Source: Chitinivibrionales bacterium (GTDB lineage Bacteria; Fibrobacterota; Chitinivibrionia; Chitinivibrionales; WJKA01). From it: a stretch of DNA of 61,188 bases. Made by a program: the position numbers and the translations under genes. The notes beneath the pieces are model-generated. The model saw only the letters and a list, made by a program, of their open reading frames with translations, did not search any database and was not told the origin of the DNA. Location of the stretch: NCBI GenBank assembly GCA_014728295.1, contig WJLW01000042.1, forward strand, positions 1 to 61,188. The letters run 5' to 3'. Shown here piece by piece: positions 15,322 to 24,081 of the stretch (positions within the stretch are counted from its first letter, which is position 1; the number at the start of each line of letters is the position of its first letter).

Positions 15322-17508
15322 ATGAGAATTATTCAACCTTTGCCTACGATACTGGCAACCGGCCTGTTCCTGTTTCCCGCCCTGCTTGCAGCGCAGTTTG
15401 ATGTAACGCTGCTGGAGGGTAGCGCCAAGATACAGCGTTCACAACGCAAGAGTTGGGATGATCTGCAAATCGGTCAACAAATAAACGACAACGATATCGT
15501 CGAAACGAATTTTCAGACCAAGCTGACGGTCCAGTTCGGTGACGGCAACATCGTCATTCTTGGTTCAAACTCAAAGCTCCTGCTGAATATCAGCGAAACG
15601 GAGAGCGACGGCCGTCCGTATCAGGAGGTAAGTTTGACGCTGTTTGGCGGGGGCATTTTTGCCAAGGCGGTCAGTAATTGTCATCTCAGCATCTACACCG
15701 CCAATGCGGTTGCACAAACGGAGTTTGGCTCACTTTCGGCGGTTGCCGATGAAAAATCCGGAGAAACCGGGTTTCAGGTTCTGGAGGGAGACGTCAGGGC
15801 ACGCAACATTGCTCAGCAGCAAAACCGCAGGCTCGGGGCAGGTCAAACTTCGATGGTCCTCCCGGGCAAGGAACCCACCGCGGCCCTCTACATCACCAAT
15901 CGGCATGTGGGTGTACTCAAGCACTTTTTCGGGGATGAGTACATCGACAATCAGCTTGCTTCAGCGGGCATTACGCCGACCGATGATCGGGCGAGGCAAT
16001 CCCGGATGTCATTTTCCGAGGGATATCGCTCACGAAAGACGACCGGCGCGCAGCAAAAAGACGGCATGTACAAGCGTCAGTTCACGATGAACAAAATATA
16101 CGGGGGCATATTGCGGGATCAGGAGCAGGACAAAATAGTCAGCAAAGAGCTAACCACCCCGGATTCGATGTTTTCCAATAGAGGAACCGTTGGTTTTACC
16201 TTCGATATGACCATCGGCAATGCATTGGCATCACCGGCTTTTTATGTTACCCCCGCCTGGAAGCTGAAGTTTATGAGAGTCGGCCTGAAGCTGGGTCTGG
16301 GCAGAAATTGGGAAGGATTTACCGCATATCAGTTTTCTGGAGTTAAGGGGATACTGGATATAATTGACTTTGTCGATTTTACGTTTGCACCCAAGCGACT
16401 CGATTCCCTGCAGCTTCATCTCGGGGGTCTGCAGAGGTTGACAATCGGTAACGGTGTGGTAGTAAACGGCTATGCAAACAACAATGCATATCATCTCTCG
16501 CGGGGCCTGGGCTTTTACGGTATGGGAAGTAAAGAAGATGTGAAAGTTCAGCTTTTCGTCGGCGATCTGGCCGAATTCGTTCCCCTGGGTATCCGGATTG
16601 ATTATACCCCGAGCGTGTACTATATCGGTGCGGGTTATTATATGGATTTCGATCAGCACAATCCAATCGTTCAGGAGCCGGTGCAACGCTATACGGTGGA
16701 CAACAGCGACGCCGACATCTGGGATACCGACAGTATGCTGTCCAACGCGCATATATACGAAATAAACCTGGCCACCGACATTCTTGACAGATACGATTTT
16801 GCAATCAGGCTGGGCGCCGAATTTGCGCAGAAGCTGATGAACTGGGGTGATGGCTTTGCCGTGCATGCGCCGTATTTTGATGTGCGTTATCGCGACTATC
16901 ATTTCGGCGCCGGATTTATTACCGAAACCGGCCGGATGATGTATGGCCAATTTCACCATTTTTACCACTCCAACAGGTGCCGGCCGGTTTATGTCGATTC
17001 GGATGTGAGGAGACTGGTTACCCAGAATACCTTATTCTCTCCGCAGCGCAAACAGCGTAGCATACGCGGATTTATCAAGATGTCGCCCTGGCCCGGCATA
17101 TTCGTCTCGGCAGAGTACCGCCAGGATATTTTCGGTGACAATACGATACGCTTCAAGCAAGATACGGTCTTCACCGCCGATGACCGCAAGGGGATAAGCT
17201 ACAGCCTGCGCGGATCAATCAACAACAGCTTGTTGAAGCCGATACAATTTGCGCAAATCTATCTGGAGCAACTCGGCGGCGGTGTAATGCCGCCCGGCGG
17301 ATCTCCTTTTGCTTCATGGGGATTTTTATCAGGTCTGGATGTTATGACCCGCCCGCTCATATTCAATATTGCGTTCGAAGGCGGATTCTCTTTTTACTAC
17401 CTCGATCAAACAAATGCACGCGCGCAGGCTGGCCGGATGAATAATGACATTGACAACGGCGACAACATATTCAGACTCTATCTGGTAGCACGCTGGGGAT
17501 TTTTATGA
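15322..17508 (+). CDS. exported FecR-domain protein with long beta-rich C-terminus
   Basis: 728 residues from the ATG at 15322, chosen because it begins a clear signal peptide (MRIIQPLPTILATGLFLFPALLAA|QFDV). Residues ~22-190 form a FecR-type domain: VTLLEGSAKIQR, GQQINDNDIVETNFQTKLTVQFGDGNIVIL, TLFGGGIFAKA, AQTEFGSLSAVA, GFQVLEGDVRAR. The remaining ~500 residues have alternating aromatic/hydrophobic patterns typical of outer-membrane beta-strands and end in ...LYLVARWGFL, with a terminal aromatic-hydrophobic pair. A FecR domain fused to a barrel-like region is unlike the classic anti-sigma FecR, which is inner-membrane. No sigma factor gene is adjacent. It may bind a periplasmic ligand or anchor in the outer membrane. 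Its stop overlaps nadC. Confidence 0.7.
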   Translation: MRIIQPLPTILATGLFLFPALLAAQFDVTLLEGSAKIQRSQRKSWDDLQIGQQINDNDIVETNFQTKLTVQFGDGNIVILGSNSKLLLNISETESDGRPYQEVSLTLFGGGIFAKAVSNCHLSIYTANAVAQTEFGSLSAVADEKSGETGFQVLEGDVRARNIAQQQNRRLGAGQTSMVLPGKEPTAALYITNRHVGVLKHFFGDEYIDNQLASAGITPTDDRARQSRMSFSEGYRSRKTTGAQQKDGMYKRQFTMNKIYGGILRDQEQDKIVSKELTTPDSMFSNRGTVGFTFDMTIGNALASPAFYVTPAWKLKFMRVGLKLGLGRNWEGFTAYQFSGVKGILDIIDFVDFTFAPKRLDSLQLHLGGLQRLTIGNGVVVNGYANNNAYHLSRGLGFYGMGSKEDVKVQLFVGDLAEFVPLGIRIDYTPSVYYIGAGYYMDFDQHNPIVQEPVQRYTVDNSDADIWDTDSMLSNAHIYEINLATDILDRYDFAIRLGAEFAQKLMNWGDGFAVHAPYFDVRYRDYHFGAGFITETGRMMYGQFHHFYHSNRCRPVYVDSDVRRLVTQNTLFSPQRKQRSIRGFIKMSPWPGIFVSAEYRQDIFGDNTIRFKQDTVFTADDRKGISYSLRGSINNSLLKPIQFAQIYLEQLGGGVMPPGGSPFASWGFLSGLDVMTRPLIFNIAFEGGFSFYYLDQTNARAQAGRMNNDIDNGDNIFRLYLVARWGFL

Positions 17509-18383
17509 TGAGCAACGAGCTGGCACACCACGCTGCAACGCTGGTGAAAAATGCATTGGAAGAAGACCTGGGCAGAGCAGGCGATATTACTTCGCTGGCA
17601 ATTTTTTCACAGCAGGACCGGGGTCGGGCCCGTATCAGGGCCAAAGAAAACGGCATCATCTCCGGTCTTGACTTACTCGAGCCGCTTTTTCATGAAATTG
17701 ATCCTGCGCTGGAGGTTGCCGTCGGCGCCGTAGACGGCAACACTGTTGCAGCGGGCCGGGAGTTGTGTCGATTGAGCGGCTCGATTCGCAGTATTCTCGC
17801 CGGCGAACGTATCGCGCTGAATCTGCTGCAACGCCTGAGCGGCATCGCAACCAGAACGCATGGGCTTGCCGCGCGCATCAGCCATACTGCGGCCCAAGTG
17901 CTTGACACACGCAAAACCACCCCTGGGTTACGTGTCTTCGAGAAGCAAGCGGTTCTGGCCGGCGGCGGGGTAAATCACCGCTGGGGGCTCTACGACATGA
18001 TTTTGATTAAAGACACGCATGTCAAGGCTGCAGGCGGCGTGACCGAAGCATTGCGCCGGGCACAAGCGTATGTCAAAAACCGGCATCCCGGCATTCGTAT
18101 AGAAATAGAAGTACAAAACGAGCGGGAATGTCGCGAAGCAACAGGCTCGAAACCGGACATTATCATGCTTGACAATATGGACATCCCCGAGCTGCATTCC
18201 TGTGTTGAGCTCATTCGTGCGGCGAGTGGGAATATTTTAGCCGAAGCCAGTGGAAATATCAATGAGGAAACAATCTGTGCCGTCGCCGAAACCGGCGTGG
18301 ACTACATTTCATGCGGCGCCCTGACCCACAGCGTGAAAGCGCTTGATATACACCTGGTAATGCTGGAGGAGGCGGATGGTTAG
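17505..18383 (+). CDS. nadC: nicotinate-nucleotide pyrophosphorylase (carboxylating)
   Basis: 292 residues. It makes nicotinate mononucleotide from quinolinate and PRPP in de novo NAD synthesis. Visible signatures are EEDLGRAGDITS, GERIALNLLQRLSGIAT, DTRKTTPGLR, VNHRWGLYDMILIKDTH (substrate and phosphate binding), IEIEVQN and PDIIMLDNM. The ATG overlaps the TGA of the FecR-domain gene, so translation is coupled although the functions seem unrelated. nadA and nadB are not in the window. The stop overlaps by four bases the convergent bactofilin stop. Confidence 0.95.
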   Translation: MMSNELAHHAATLVKNALEEDLGRAGDITSLAIFSQQDRGRARIRAKENGIISGLDLLEPLFHEIDPALEVAVGAVDGNTVAAGRELCRLSGSIRSILAGERIALNLLQRLSGIATRTHGLAARISHTAAQVLDTRKTTPGLRVFEKQAVLAGGGVNHRWGLYDMILIKDTHVKAAGGVTEALRRAQAYVKNRHPGIRIEIEVQNERECREATGSKPDIIMLDNMDIPELHSCVELIRAASGNILAEASGNINEETICAVAETGVDYISCGALTHSVKALDIHLVMLEEADG

Positions 18384-18730
18384 ACCTTGGTGCTTTTCCC
18401 GTTATCCATATCACAATTGCCGTGAAAAACGGCTCCTTCATTAATCACGAGATCGCGGGCTTTCAAATTACCGATTAAGGTAGCATTAGCCTCAAGCTCG
18501 ACTCTGTCTTCGGCAATAACATTGCCCTTTATTTTGCCGCCGATCATGGCACTCTTGGCGATGATGTCTGCCTCAAGAATGCCGTTAGGTCCGACGGTCA
18601 GCATTTCCGCTGTTTCGATTTTGCCTTTGAGCGTTCCGTCAATTCTCACCGGACTGGGTACGGTGATTTCACCTTCGACAACGGTTCCTTCGCCAATGAG
18701 CGTATAGGCGCCCTTTGCATGTTTTTCCAT
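18380..18730 (-). CDS. bactofilin
   Basis: 116 residues from the ATG at 18730, which follows AAGGAG; the frame could start two codons earlier but lacks a site. The core is a right-handed beta-helix of short repeats (GEGTVVEGEITVPSPVRIDG-TLKGKIETAEMLTVG, ILEADIIAKSAMIGGKIKGNVIAED, LEANATLIGNLKARDLVINEGAVFHG), the DUF583/PF04519 pattern. Bactofilins polymerise without nucleotide into cytoskeletal filaments at the inner membrane and often recruit peptidoglycan hydrolases. It is 36 bases downstream of a LytM-type peptidase, a pairing seen for CcmA/Csd1 in Helicobacter and in other cell-shape systems, and near parAB, another known bactofilin connection in Myxococcus. Confidence 0.93.
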   Translation of the reverse strand: MEKHAKGAYTLIGEGTVVEGEITVPSPVRIDGTLKGKIETAEMLTVGPNGILEADIIAKSAMIGGKIKGNVIAEDRVELEANATLIGNLKARDLVINEGAVFHGNCDMDNGKSTKV

Positions 18731-18766
18731 ACACACTCCTTATCTTACACGATAGAGCACAACATC

Positions 18767-19588
18767 TTATTCATAAACACTGGTGAAAATGTACTTGACC
18801 GGATTTTGCGCTTCGCCTTTCAACCTGACCTCATAATGTAAATGCGGCGCGGTTGAATTGCCGGTATTGCCGCACAGAGCGATCGTCTGGCCGCGCTTGA
18901 CGCTTTGTCCCGCGGCAACCAGCGCCTGCAAACAGTGGCCATAGTAGGTTTGAAAATTATACTTATGATTAACAACGACAAGTATGCCATAGTAAGGATC
19001 GTGCTTTACTTCTGATACTATTCCCGGAGCGGTAACCCGAATGGGCGTCCCTTCGGACGCCGCAAAGTCCACCCCGCTGTGAGACCGTGCACGATCAAGG
19101 CCGTTGCCCGGCGAATATTTGCGGGTCAGCCAGCCTTCTATGGGCCTGATTGTGGGAATTGAAGTCCAGTAATCGCTGCGCGTATCTGCGCCGGTTTTTT
19201 GCGGGATGAGTTTAGTGCTCTCGTCGGCAATTTCTTTTAGCTCGGCTTCGATGGCCGGTTTTTTTTCACCACTGAGCAAAATGGCTTCTTCGAGATAAGC
19301 GATTACCTTCTCTATTCGCTCCAGTTTTTCCTGGGCAATCAGCAGTTTTTGATTTTCTTCCTGCAGTTGTCGTTTCTGATCTCGCAGAAGGCTTACCAGC
19401 TGCAGCCGGGCGCCAATTTTGCCCGAGTTAAGTATCAACACACCTATGCCGGTTGCAAAAATAATAATGACCACGGTCAGCAGCCGCAGAAAGTTTTTGT
19501 GCAATTTAACCGAGAATGTCCGGGAATTATCTTCCGGAACAAACATGATGGTATAATAGCTATTCTTCTTTTTTTTTCTGGTCGTCAT
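18767..19588 (-). CDS. M23 (LytM) family metallopeptidase with membrane anchor and coiled coil
   Basis: 273 residues. The cytoplasmic N-terminus is basic (MTTRKKKKNSYYTIMF), followed by one helix (~residues 32-52), a coiled coil (~58-100) rich in Gln/Glu/Leu, and a C-terminal LytM domain. Zinc ligands are all present: H in HSGVDFAA with D three residues on, and H in the HLHYEV motif; YYGHC supplies the catalytic His. It is therefore likely an active endopeptidase that cuts peptidoglycan cross-bridges in the periplasm. The next gene is the bactofilin, which may localise it. I infer a role in cell shape or curvature. Confidence 0.92.
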   Translation of the reverse strand: MTTRKKKKNSYYTIMFVPEDNSRTFSVKLHKNFLRLLTVVIIIFATGIGVLILNSGKIGARLQLVSLLRDQKRQLQEENQKLLIAQEKLERIEKVIAYLEEAILLSGEKKPAIEAELKEIADESTKLIPQKTGADTRSDYWTSIPTIRPIEGWLTRKYSPGNGLDRARSHSGVDFAASEGTPIRVTAPGIVSEVKHDPYYGILVVVNHKYNFQTYYGHCLQALVAAGQSVKRGQTIALCGNTGNSTAPHLHYEVRLKGEAQNPVKYIFTSVYE

Positions 19589-19676
19589 TATTCGCCACGT
19601 GTCGCTGAATTGAGGCTGTTGCAGGCATGAGAGAATTATATAATGAATGAAGCGGGTACGAAAAGCTAAAAATAGT

Positions 19677-20555
19677 TCAGGACAAGAGCAGTTCTAAAAT
19701 CCGGTTCAAATCGTCGGTGTCGAGAAATCGGATTTCAATTTTGCCTTTATGAGAGGCATTTGATTTGATGGCAACTGCAGTGCCAAAATGGTACTGAAGT
19801 TTATCTATCTGGTTTTGAAGATTGGGATCGAGAGCATCGTTGCGGGTTTGTCCGGCGGGGCGTTGGGTGGTTTTGCCGGCTTTGTGTTCCCGGGAGAGGC
19901 GTTCGATTTCTCGAACAGACAAATTATCTGAAGAAATTTTATCGGCAATCGCCACTTGCTCTTTTGTGTTACTGATCGAGAGCAGCGCACGGGCGTGGCC
20001 GCCGGAAATTGCACCTTTGCGAACAAGCAACTGGATGTGCTCGGGAAGATTCAGCAATCGCAGGCAGTTGGTGATTGCACTGCGGCTCTTGCCGACACGT
20101 TCGGAGAGCAGTTCATGGGACAAGCCGCATTCAAGCATGAGTTTGTGATAGGCAACGGCTTTTTCCATTTCGTTCAGCTCCTCGCGCTGAATATTTTCAA
20201 CCAACGCCATTTCAAGCATGTCACGATCGGAGACGCCGGCTTTAATAATAGCCGGAATTTTGTCTTTGCCAAGCAACTTGAGCGCACGAAACCGTCGTTC
20301 TCCGGAGATTATCTGATAGGAACGTGCTTTTTTGCGGAGCACCAGGGGTTGGATAAGGCCTTGATTTTGAATGCTTTCGGATAGACCTTCAATCTCTTTG
20401 TCATCGAATTCGGTACGCGGTTGAAAGGGGTTGGTTTCAATGGCGGAACCCTCAACATACACAATTTCGTTATCGCTGCCTCTTTCTTCCGAATCAACGG
20501 GAATCAGATTGGTCAATCCCCTTCCAAGAGCCCGTCTACTCTTCTTTTTAACCAT
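19677..20555 (-). CDS. parB: chromosome partitioning protein ParB
   Basis: 292 residues from the ATG at 20555, which overlaps the last eight bases of parA. An N-terminal [11 protein letters not shown] motif (ParA contact) precedes the CTPase/ParB domain with [10 protein letters not shown], the [10 protein letters not shown] box and [17 protein letters not shown]. The helix-turn-helix ([22 protein letters not shown]) binds parS, and the C-terminal segment (LNRILELLL) dimerises. Two matching parS sites lie 1.6 and 3.5 kb upstream. It would load on parS as CTP-gated clamps and act with ParA to segregate origins. Confidence 0.96.
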   Translation of the reverse strand: MVKKKSRRALGRGLTNLIPVDSEERGSDNEIVYVEGSAIETNPFQPRTEFDDKEIEGLSESIQNQGLIQPLVLRKKARSYQIISGERRFRALKLLGKDKIPAIIKAGVSDRDMLEMALVENIQREELNEMEKAVAYHKLMLECGLSHELLSERVGKSRSAITNCLRLLNLPEHIQLLVRKGAISGGHARALLSISNTKEQVAIADKISSDNLSVREIERLSREHKAGKTTQRPAGQTRNDALDPNLQNQIDKLQYHFGTAVAIKSNASHKGKIEIRFLDTDDLNRILELLLS

Positions 20556-21330
20556 TCTGAACAATTTCCTTTGCCAGATTTAAATAGTGTTCCGCGCCTG
20601 CGGACATGATATCGTACAAGATAATTGGTTTGCCGAAAGAGGGCGATTCGGACAGCTTCACATTGCGGGGGATGAGTGTTTCGAAAACCTTTCCCGAAAA
20701 ATAAGATTTCACATCTTCAACAACTTGACGCGAAAGATTCAGGCGCGCATCGTACATAGTCAAAAGCGCGCCCTCGATAGCAAGCTGAGGATTGAGTGTT
20801 TTTTGAACGAGATGAATCGTATTAAGCAGCTCGGCAAGACCCTCCAAGGCATAATATTCGCACTGAATTGGTATGAGAACAGAATCGGACGCGGTCAACA
20901 CATTGATGGTCAGCAGACCCAGGGAAGGCGGCGAGTCGACAATGATATAGGAGTAGTCGTGGCGAACGGTTTCAAGTGCGGACAGCAGTTGCTTTTCACG
21001 GGCGATGTAGTTTACCAGCTCAATTTCGGCCGCAGCAAGCTCGGGGGAAGACGGCGCCAGATCGAGAAACTGTATATCGGGGTTTTTGGAGATTATATCT
21101 TTTACCCTAACCTGCTCCTCTTCAAGCGAGCGATTGGTAATGACATCGTAAATAGAGAGATCAATTTCTTCTTTATCCAGCCCGAGCCCGGTTGAAGCGT
21201 TTGCCTGCGGATCCATATCAATCAACAGACATGAATGCTCGGCTGCGGCAAGACAGGCTGCAAGATTGACAGCAGTAGTTGTTTTACCAACGCCGCCTTT
21301 TTGATTACAAATTGCTATTACTTTGCCCAC
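20548..21330 (-). CDS. parA: chromosome partitioning ATPase ParA (Soj)
   Basis: 260 residues. It has the deviant Walker [16 protein letters not shown] at residues 11-25 (two lysines), Walker A' [15 protein letters not shown] and the [14 protein letters not shown] switch typical of Soj/ParA. There is no N-terminal DNA-binding extension, so it is the chromosomal type that binds DNA non-specifically. It overlaps parB by eight bases, and both are in the rsmG-parA-parB order usual near bacterial origins. Confidence 0.97.
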   Translation of the reverse strand: MGKVIAICNQKGGVGKTTTAVNLAACLAAAEHSCLLIDMDPQANASTGLGLDKEEIDLSIYDVITNRSLEEEQVRVKDIISKNPDIQFLDLAPSSPELAAAEIELVNYIAREKQLLSALETVRHDYSYIIVDSPPSLGLLTINVLTASDSVLIPIQCEYYALEGLAELLNTIHLVQKTLNPQLAIEGALLTMYDARLNLSRQVVEDVKSYFSGKVFETLIPRNVKLSESPSFGKPIILYDIMSAGAEHYLNLAKEIVQNG

Positions 21331-21498
21331 AGGTTATAGACACATTTTCACTGATTGTTAACGAGTTATCAACACGGTGACTTGCGCGCTGGATACTGCC
21401 GGTTTGTTTGTAGTATCTTATTATTTAAAAATGCATTACAAGCAATCAACATGTTTACAATCACACATGAACGCAAGGTATGTATATAGTTTTCAACA
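21331..21498. promoter_or_regulatory. parA upstream region with DnaA-box-like site
   Basis: The 168-base spacer between rsmG and parA holds TTATCAACA at 21366-21374, one base from the DnaA box TTATCCACA and the same variant as one in the dnaA-dnaN spacer. No gene is visible. parA may have its own promoter here, perhaps under DnaA control. Confidence 0.4.
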
Positions 21499-22188
21499 TT
21501 AAGAACCGCTATATTTTTCAAGGGAGACGAGATTAAGGCCAAAGATCTGATTGCCGAGATCATACTCGGCTATCTCGGCAATCCTGACACCATCTTTATC
21601 TTTATTTTGCGTAATGCCTTCAAGCTCTTCCATGAAATCTTTGGATTTGAAAGTATACATCCGACCGTCTTCATGCAGATAGGGTTTAGCCAGAGCTGAA
21701 AATTTCTGCAGTGAGCCGACACCCCGGGAAACAATATAATCGAATTTATGTTCTTGAGGATCGAGGTTTTCCAGTCTACCATTGAATACATCCACATTTT
21801 CAAGTTCAAGCTGTTCGCAGACCTCTTTGAGAAATTTAGCTTTCTTCTTAATAGATTCTACCAGCGTGATGGTCAGATCAGGCCGGAAGATACGCGTTGG
21901 GATTGCTGGAAATCCACCGCCGGATCCCAGATCCAGTGAATGCGCATTTTTCTTGAACCCGAAAAGCAACAGCGGCTGCAATGAATCACAGAAATGGCGG
22001 ATAAAAAGATTGTCTTCATCTTTTTTTGAAACCAGATTGGACACTTTGTTCCATTTGAGCAGCAAGGCCATATACGCTAATATCTGATCCCGCTGATCGA
22101 GTTCGGGAGTCAGGCCCAGACGTTCAAGCTCTTTAAGCTCGTAGAGAACTTTCGCCTTGTTAATAAATTCTTTTTCAGGTTTATTCAT
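21499..22188 (-). CDS. rsmG: 16S rRNA m7G527 methyltransferase RsmG (GidB)
   Basis: 229 residues. The SAM-binding motif LDLGSGGGFPAIP lies near residue 90, preceded by RHFCDSLQPL and followed by LVESIKKKAKFLKEV and YIVSRGVGSLQKF, all RsmG signatures. It methylates N7 of G527 in 16S rRNA. Loss in many bacteria gives low-level streptomycin resistance. It starts 27 bases after mnmG, with a parS site in the gap. Confidence 0.95.
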   Translation of the reverse strand: MNKPEKEFINKAKVLYELKELERLGLTPELDQRDQILAYMALLLKWNKVSNLVSKKDEDNLFIRHFCDSLQPLLLFGFKKNAHSLDLGSGGGFPAIPTRIFRPDLTITLVESIKKKAKFLKEVCEQLELENVDVFNGRLENLDPQEHKFDYIVSRGVGSLQKFSALAKPYLHEDGRMYTFKSKDFMEELEGITQNKDKDGVRIAEIAEYDLGNQIFGLNLVSLEKYSGS

Positions 22189-22196
22189 ATTCCCAC

Positions 22197-22212
22197 CGTT
22201 TCACGTGAAACA
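22197..22212. promoter_or_regulatory. parS site (one mismatch)
   Basis: CGTTTCACGTGAAACA matches the bacterial parS consensus TGTTTCACGTGAAACA at 15 of 16 positions and keeps the full GTTTCACGTGAAAC palindrome. It sits in the 27-base gap between mnmG and rsmG. Confidence 0.85.
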
Positions 22213-22215
22213 TTA

Positions 22216-24054
22216 TTATGTAATTTTTGCCAGATATATCATGAGCACGGTAATATCTGCGGGAGTTACACCCGGGATGCGCGCGGCCTGTCCAAGTGTG
22301 CGCGGTTTTACTTGATTGAATTTGTGTCGAGATTCCGTGAGTAAGCCATTTATTGCATGGTAGTCGATATTTTCAGGAATGAATTTGCTTTCCATTTTGC
22401 GCAGGCTTTCAATTTGGCCGCGCTGTTTTTTGATGAATCCTTCATATTTAACATCAGCTTCGACACCGGCAGCCACTTCACGATCTTGTATTGCATGCTC
22501 CAGACATTTTGAGATGTGGTTGATTGTCACATTCGGCCGTTTGAGCAAATCATACGCTGAAACTGTTTTGCCGAGCATAATGTGCGTGTTCACGCTTTCC
22601 CATGCCCGCGGTGAAATTTTTCTCTCGTGGTAAAAATCAATATACTCCTTTTTCGTCTCCCAATAGTGGGATCTTTTTTCGAAGAGTTTCTCTGGGACAA
22701 GCCTTCTTTGCCGCGCCAGCGGCATAAGCCGCTCATCGGCATTATCTTGTCTGAGGAGTAATCGATATTCTGCGCGGGAAGTAAACATTCGATATGGCTC
22801 TTTTGTACCCTTTGTTACCAGATCATCTATCAGGACTCCGCTGTAGGAGCTGTCTCGACGCAGTATACATGGAATTCCGTCCTGAAGATTTTCTGCAGCA
22901 TTGATGCCGGCAACGATCCCCTGACATGCCGCTTCTTCATACCCGGAAGTCCCATTTATCTGTCCTGCAAAAAACAAGTTCGCAATTGCCTTCGACTCTA
23001 GAGTTGCCTTCAGCTGCGTCGGAGAAAAGTAATCGTACTCAACGGCATAGCCTGGCCTGATAATCATCGCATCTTCAAGCCCGACAACACTTTGTACCAT
23101 TTTTATTTGAACATCAAAGGGCAGGGAAGTTGATAATCCATTAAGGTAAAGCTCCTTGACGTCCAAACCTTCGGGTTCTAAAAATAGTGTATGGCTGTTT
23201 CTTTCTCCAAATTTAACCACTTTATCCTCAATAGAAGGGCAGTACCGTGGACCGATGCTCTTTATTTTCCCTGAATAGAGCGGCGATCGATCCAGATTAT
23301 CACGAATGATCTGATGTGTATTCTCATTTGATCTGGTTATCCAGCATAGTACTTTATTGCGCAAGCTTGTTTCTGTTGAGTAGGAAAACGGCCAGGGCTG
23401 ATCATCGCCTGCTTGCGGAGCCATTTTCTCATACTGCACAGTTCTGGCGTCGATACGCGGAGATGTTCCCGTTTTCAGCCGTCCAGATTCGATTCCATAC
23501 GCACGGAGACATTCCGTGAGCTTTTCTGCCGCAGGTTCACCGCTTCTTCCGCCGGATGTTTCTTCCAGCCCCAGATGCATCTGTCCATTTAAAAACGTCC
23601 CGGTAGTCAATATTACAGCCCGGGATTCAATAGTTATTCCACCGTCAAGCAGCACGCCGGCAACCCGTTCTTTTCTCTGCACAACCCCCTTGACCGTTGC
23701 CTGAAAAAGCTGCACATTCGGATTTTCTTCGAGCAATGACCGTGCAATGCTGCGATAGAGCTTCTTGTCGGCCTGGGCACGATTGCCCCACACAGCCATG
23801 CCTTTGCTGGTATTGAGCATATGAAAATGGATGGCGGCTCTATCGATAATCTTTCCCATCAATCCGCCGAGTGCATCTACCTCTCGGACGATATTGCCCT
23901 TGGCGATTCCGCCAATTGCCGGATTACATGACATCTGCCCGATTAAATCAATCTGCGTGGTGACCAGCAAAACCGACAGACCGCGCACGGCGGCAATATG
24001 TGCCGCCTCAATTCCGGCATGCCCGCCCCCCACAACAATAACATCATATTTCAT
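22216..24054 (-). CDS. mnmG: tRNA uridine-34 carboxymethylaminomethyl modification FAD enzyme MnmG (GidA)
   Basis: 612 residues. The FAD-binding GGGHAGIEAAHIAA is at residues 8-21, then CNPAIGGIAKGNIVREVDALGG, ILTTGTFLNG and GRCPSIEDK-type (GPRYCPSIEDK) motifs; FFAGQINGTSGYEEAACQG follows. It works with MnmE to modify the wobble uridine of tRNAs reading NNA/NNG codons. Length is usual. It lies between two parS sites and directly after mnmE. Confidence 0.97.
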   Translation of the reverse strand: MKYDVIVVGGGHAGIEAAHIAAVRGLSVLLVTTQIDLIGQMSCNPAIGGIAKGNIVREVDALGGLMGKIIDRAAIHFHMLNTSKGMAVWGNRAQADKKLYRSIARSLLEENPNVQLFQATVKGVVQRKERVAGVLLDGGITIESRAVILTTGTFLNGQMHLGLEETSGGRSGEPAAEKLTECLRAYGIESGRLKTGTSPRIDARTVQYEKMAPQAGDDQPWPFSYSTETSLRNKVLCWITRSNENTHQIIRDNLDRSPLYSGKIKSIGPRYCPSIEDKVVKFGERNSHTLFLEPEGLDVKELYLNGLSTSLPFDVQIKMVQSVVGLEDAMIIRPGYAVEYDYFSPTQLKATLESKAIANLFFAGQINGTSGYEEAACQGIVAGINAAENLQDGIPCILRRDSSYSGVLIDDLVTKGTKEPYRMFTSRAEYRLLLRQDNADERLMPLARQRRLVPEKLFEKRSHYWETKKEYIDFYHERKISPRAWESVNTHIMLGKTVSAYDLLKRPNVTINHISKCLEHAIQDREVAAGVEADVKYEGFIKKQRGQIESLRKMESKFIPENIDYHAINGLLTESRHKFNQVKPRTLGQAARIPGVTPADITVLMIYLAKIT

Positions 24055-24065
24055 ATTACCGGGAA

Positions 24066-24081
24066 TGTTTCACGTGAAACA
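24066..24081. promoter_or_regulatory. parS site (perfect)
   Basis: TGTTTCACGTGAAACA, an exact copy of the consensus parS palindrome, lies in the 27-base gap between mnmE and mnmG. With the site at 22197-22212 it brackets mnmG. These sites should load ParB within 4-6 kb of the origin. Confidence 0.95.

Noticed and set aside
16231..16968. 245-codon minus-strand frame within the FecR-domain gene
   Set aside because: The plus strand gives a signal peptide, FecR domain and barrel-like C-terminus; the minus frame has none.
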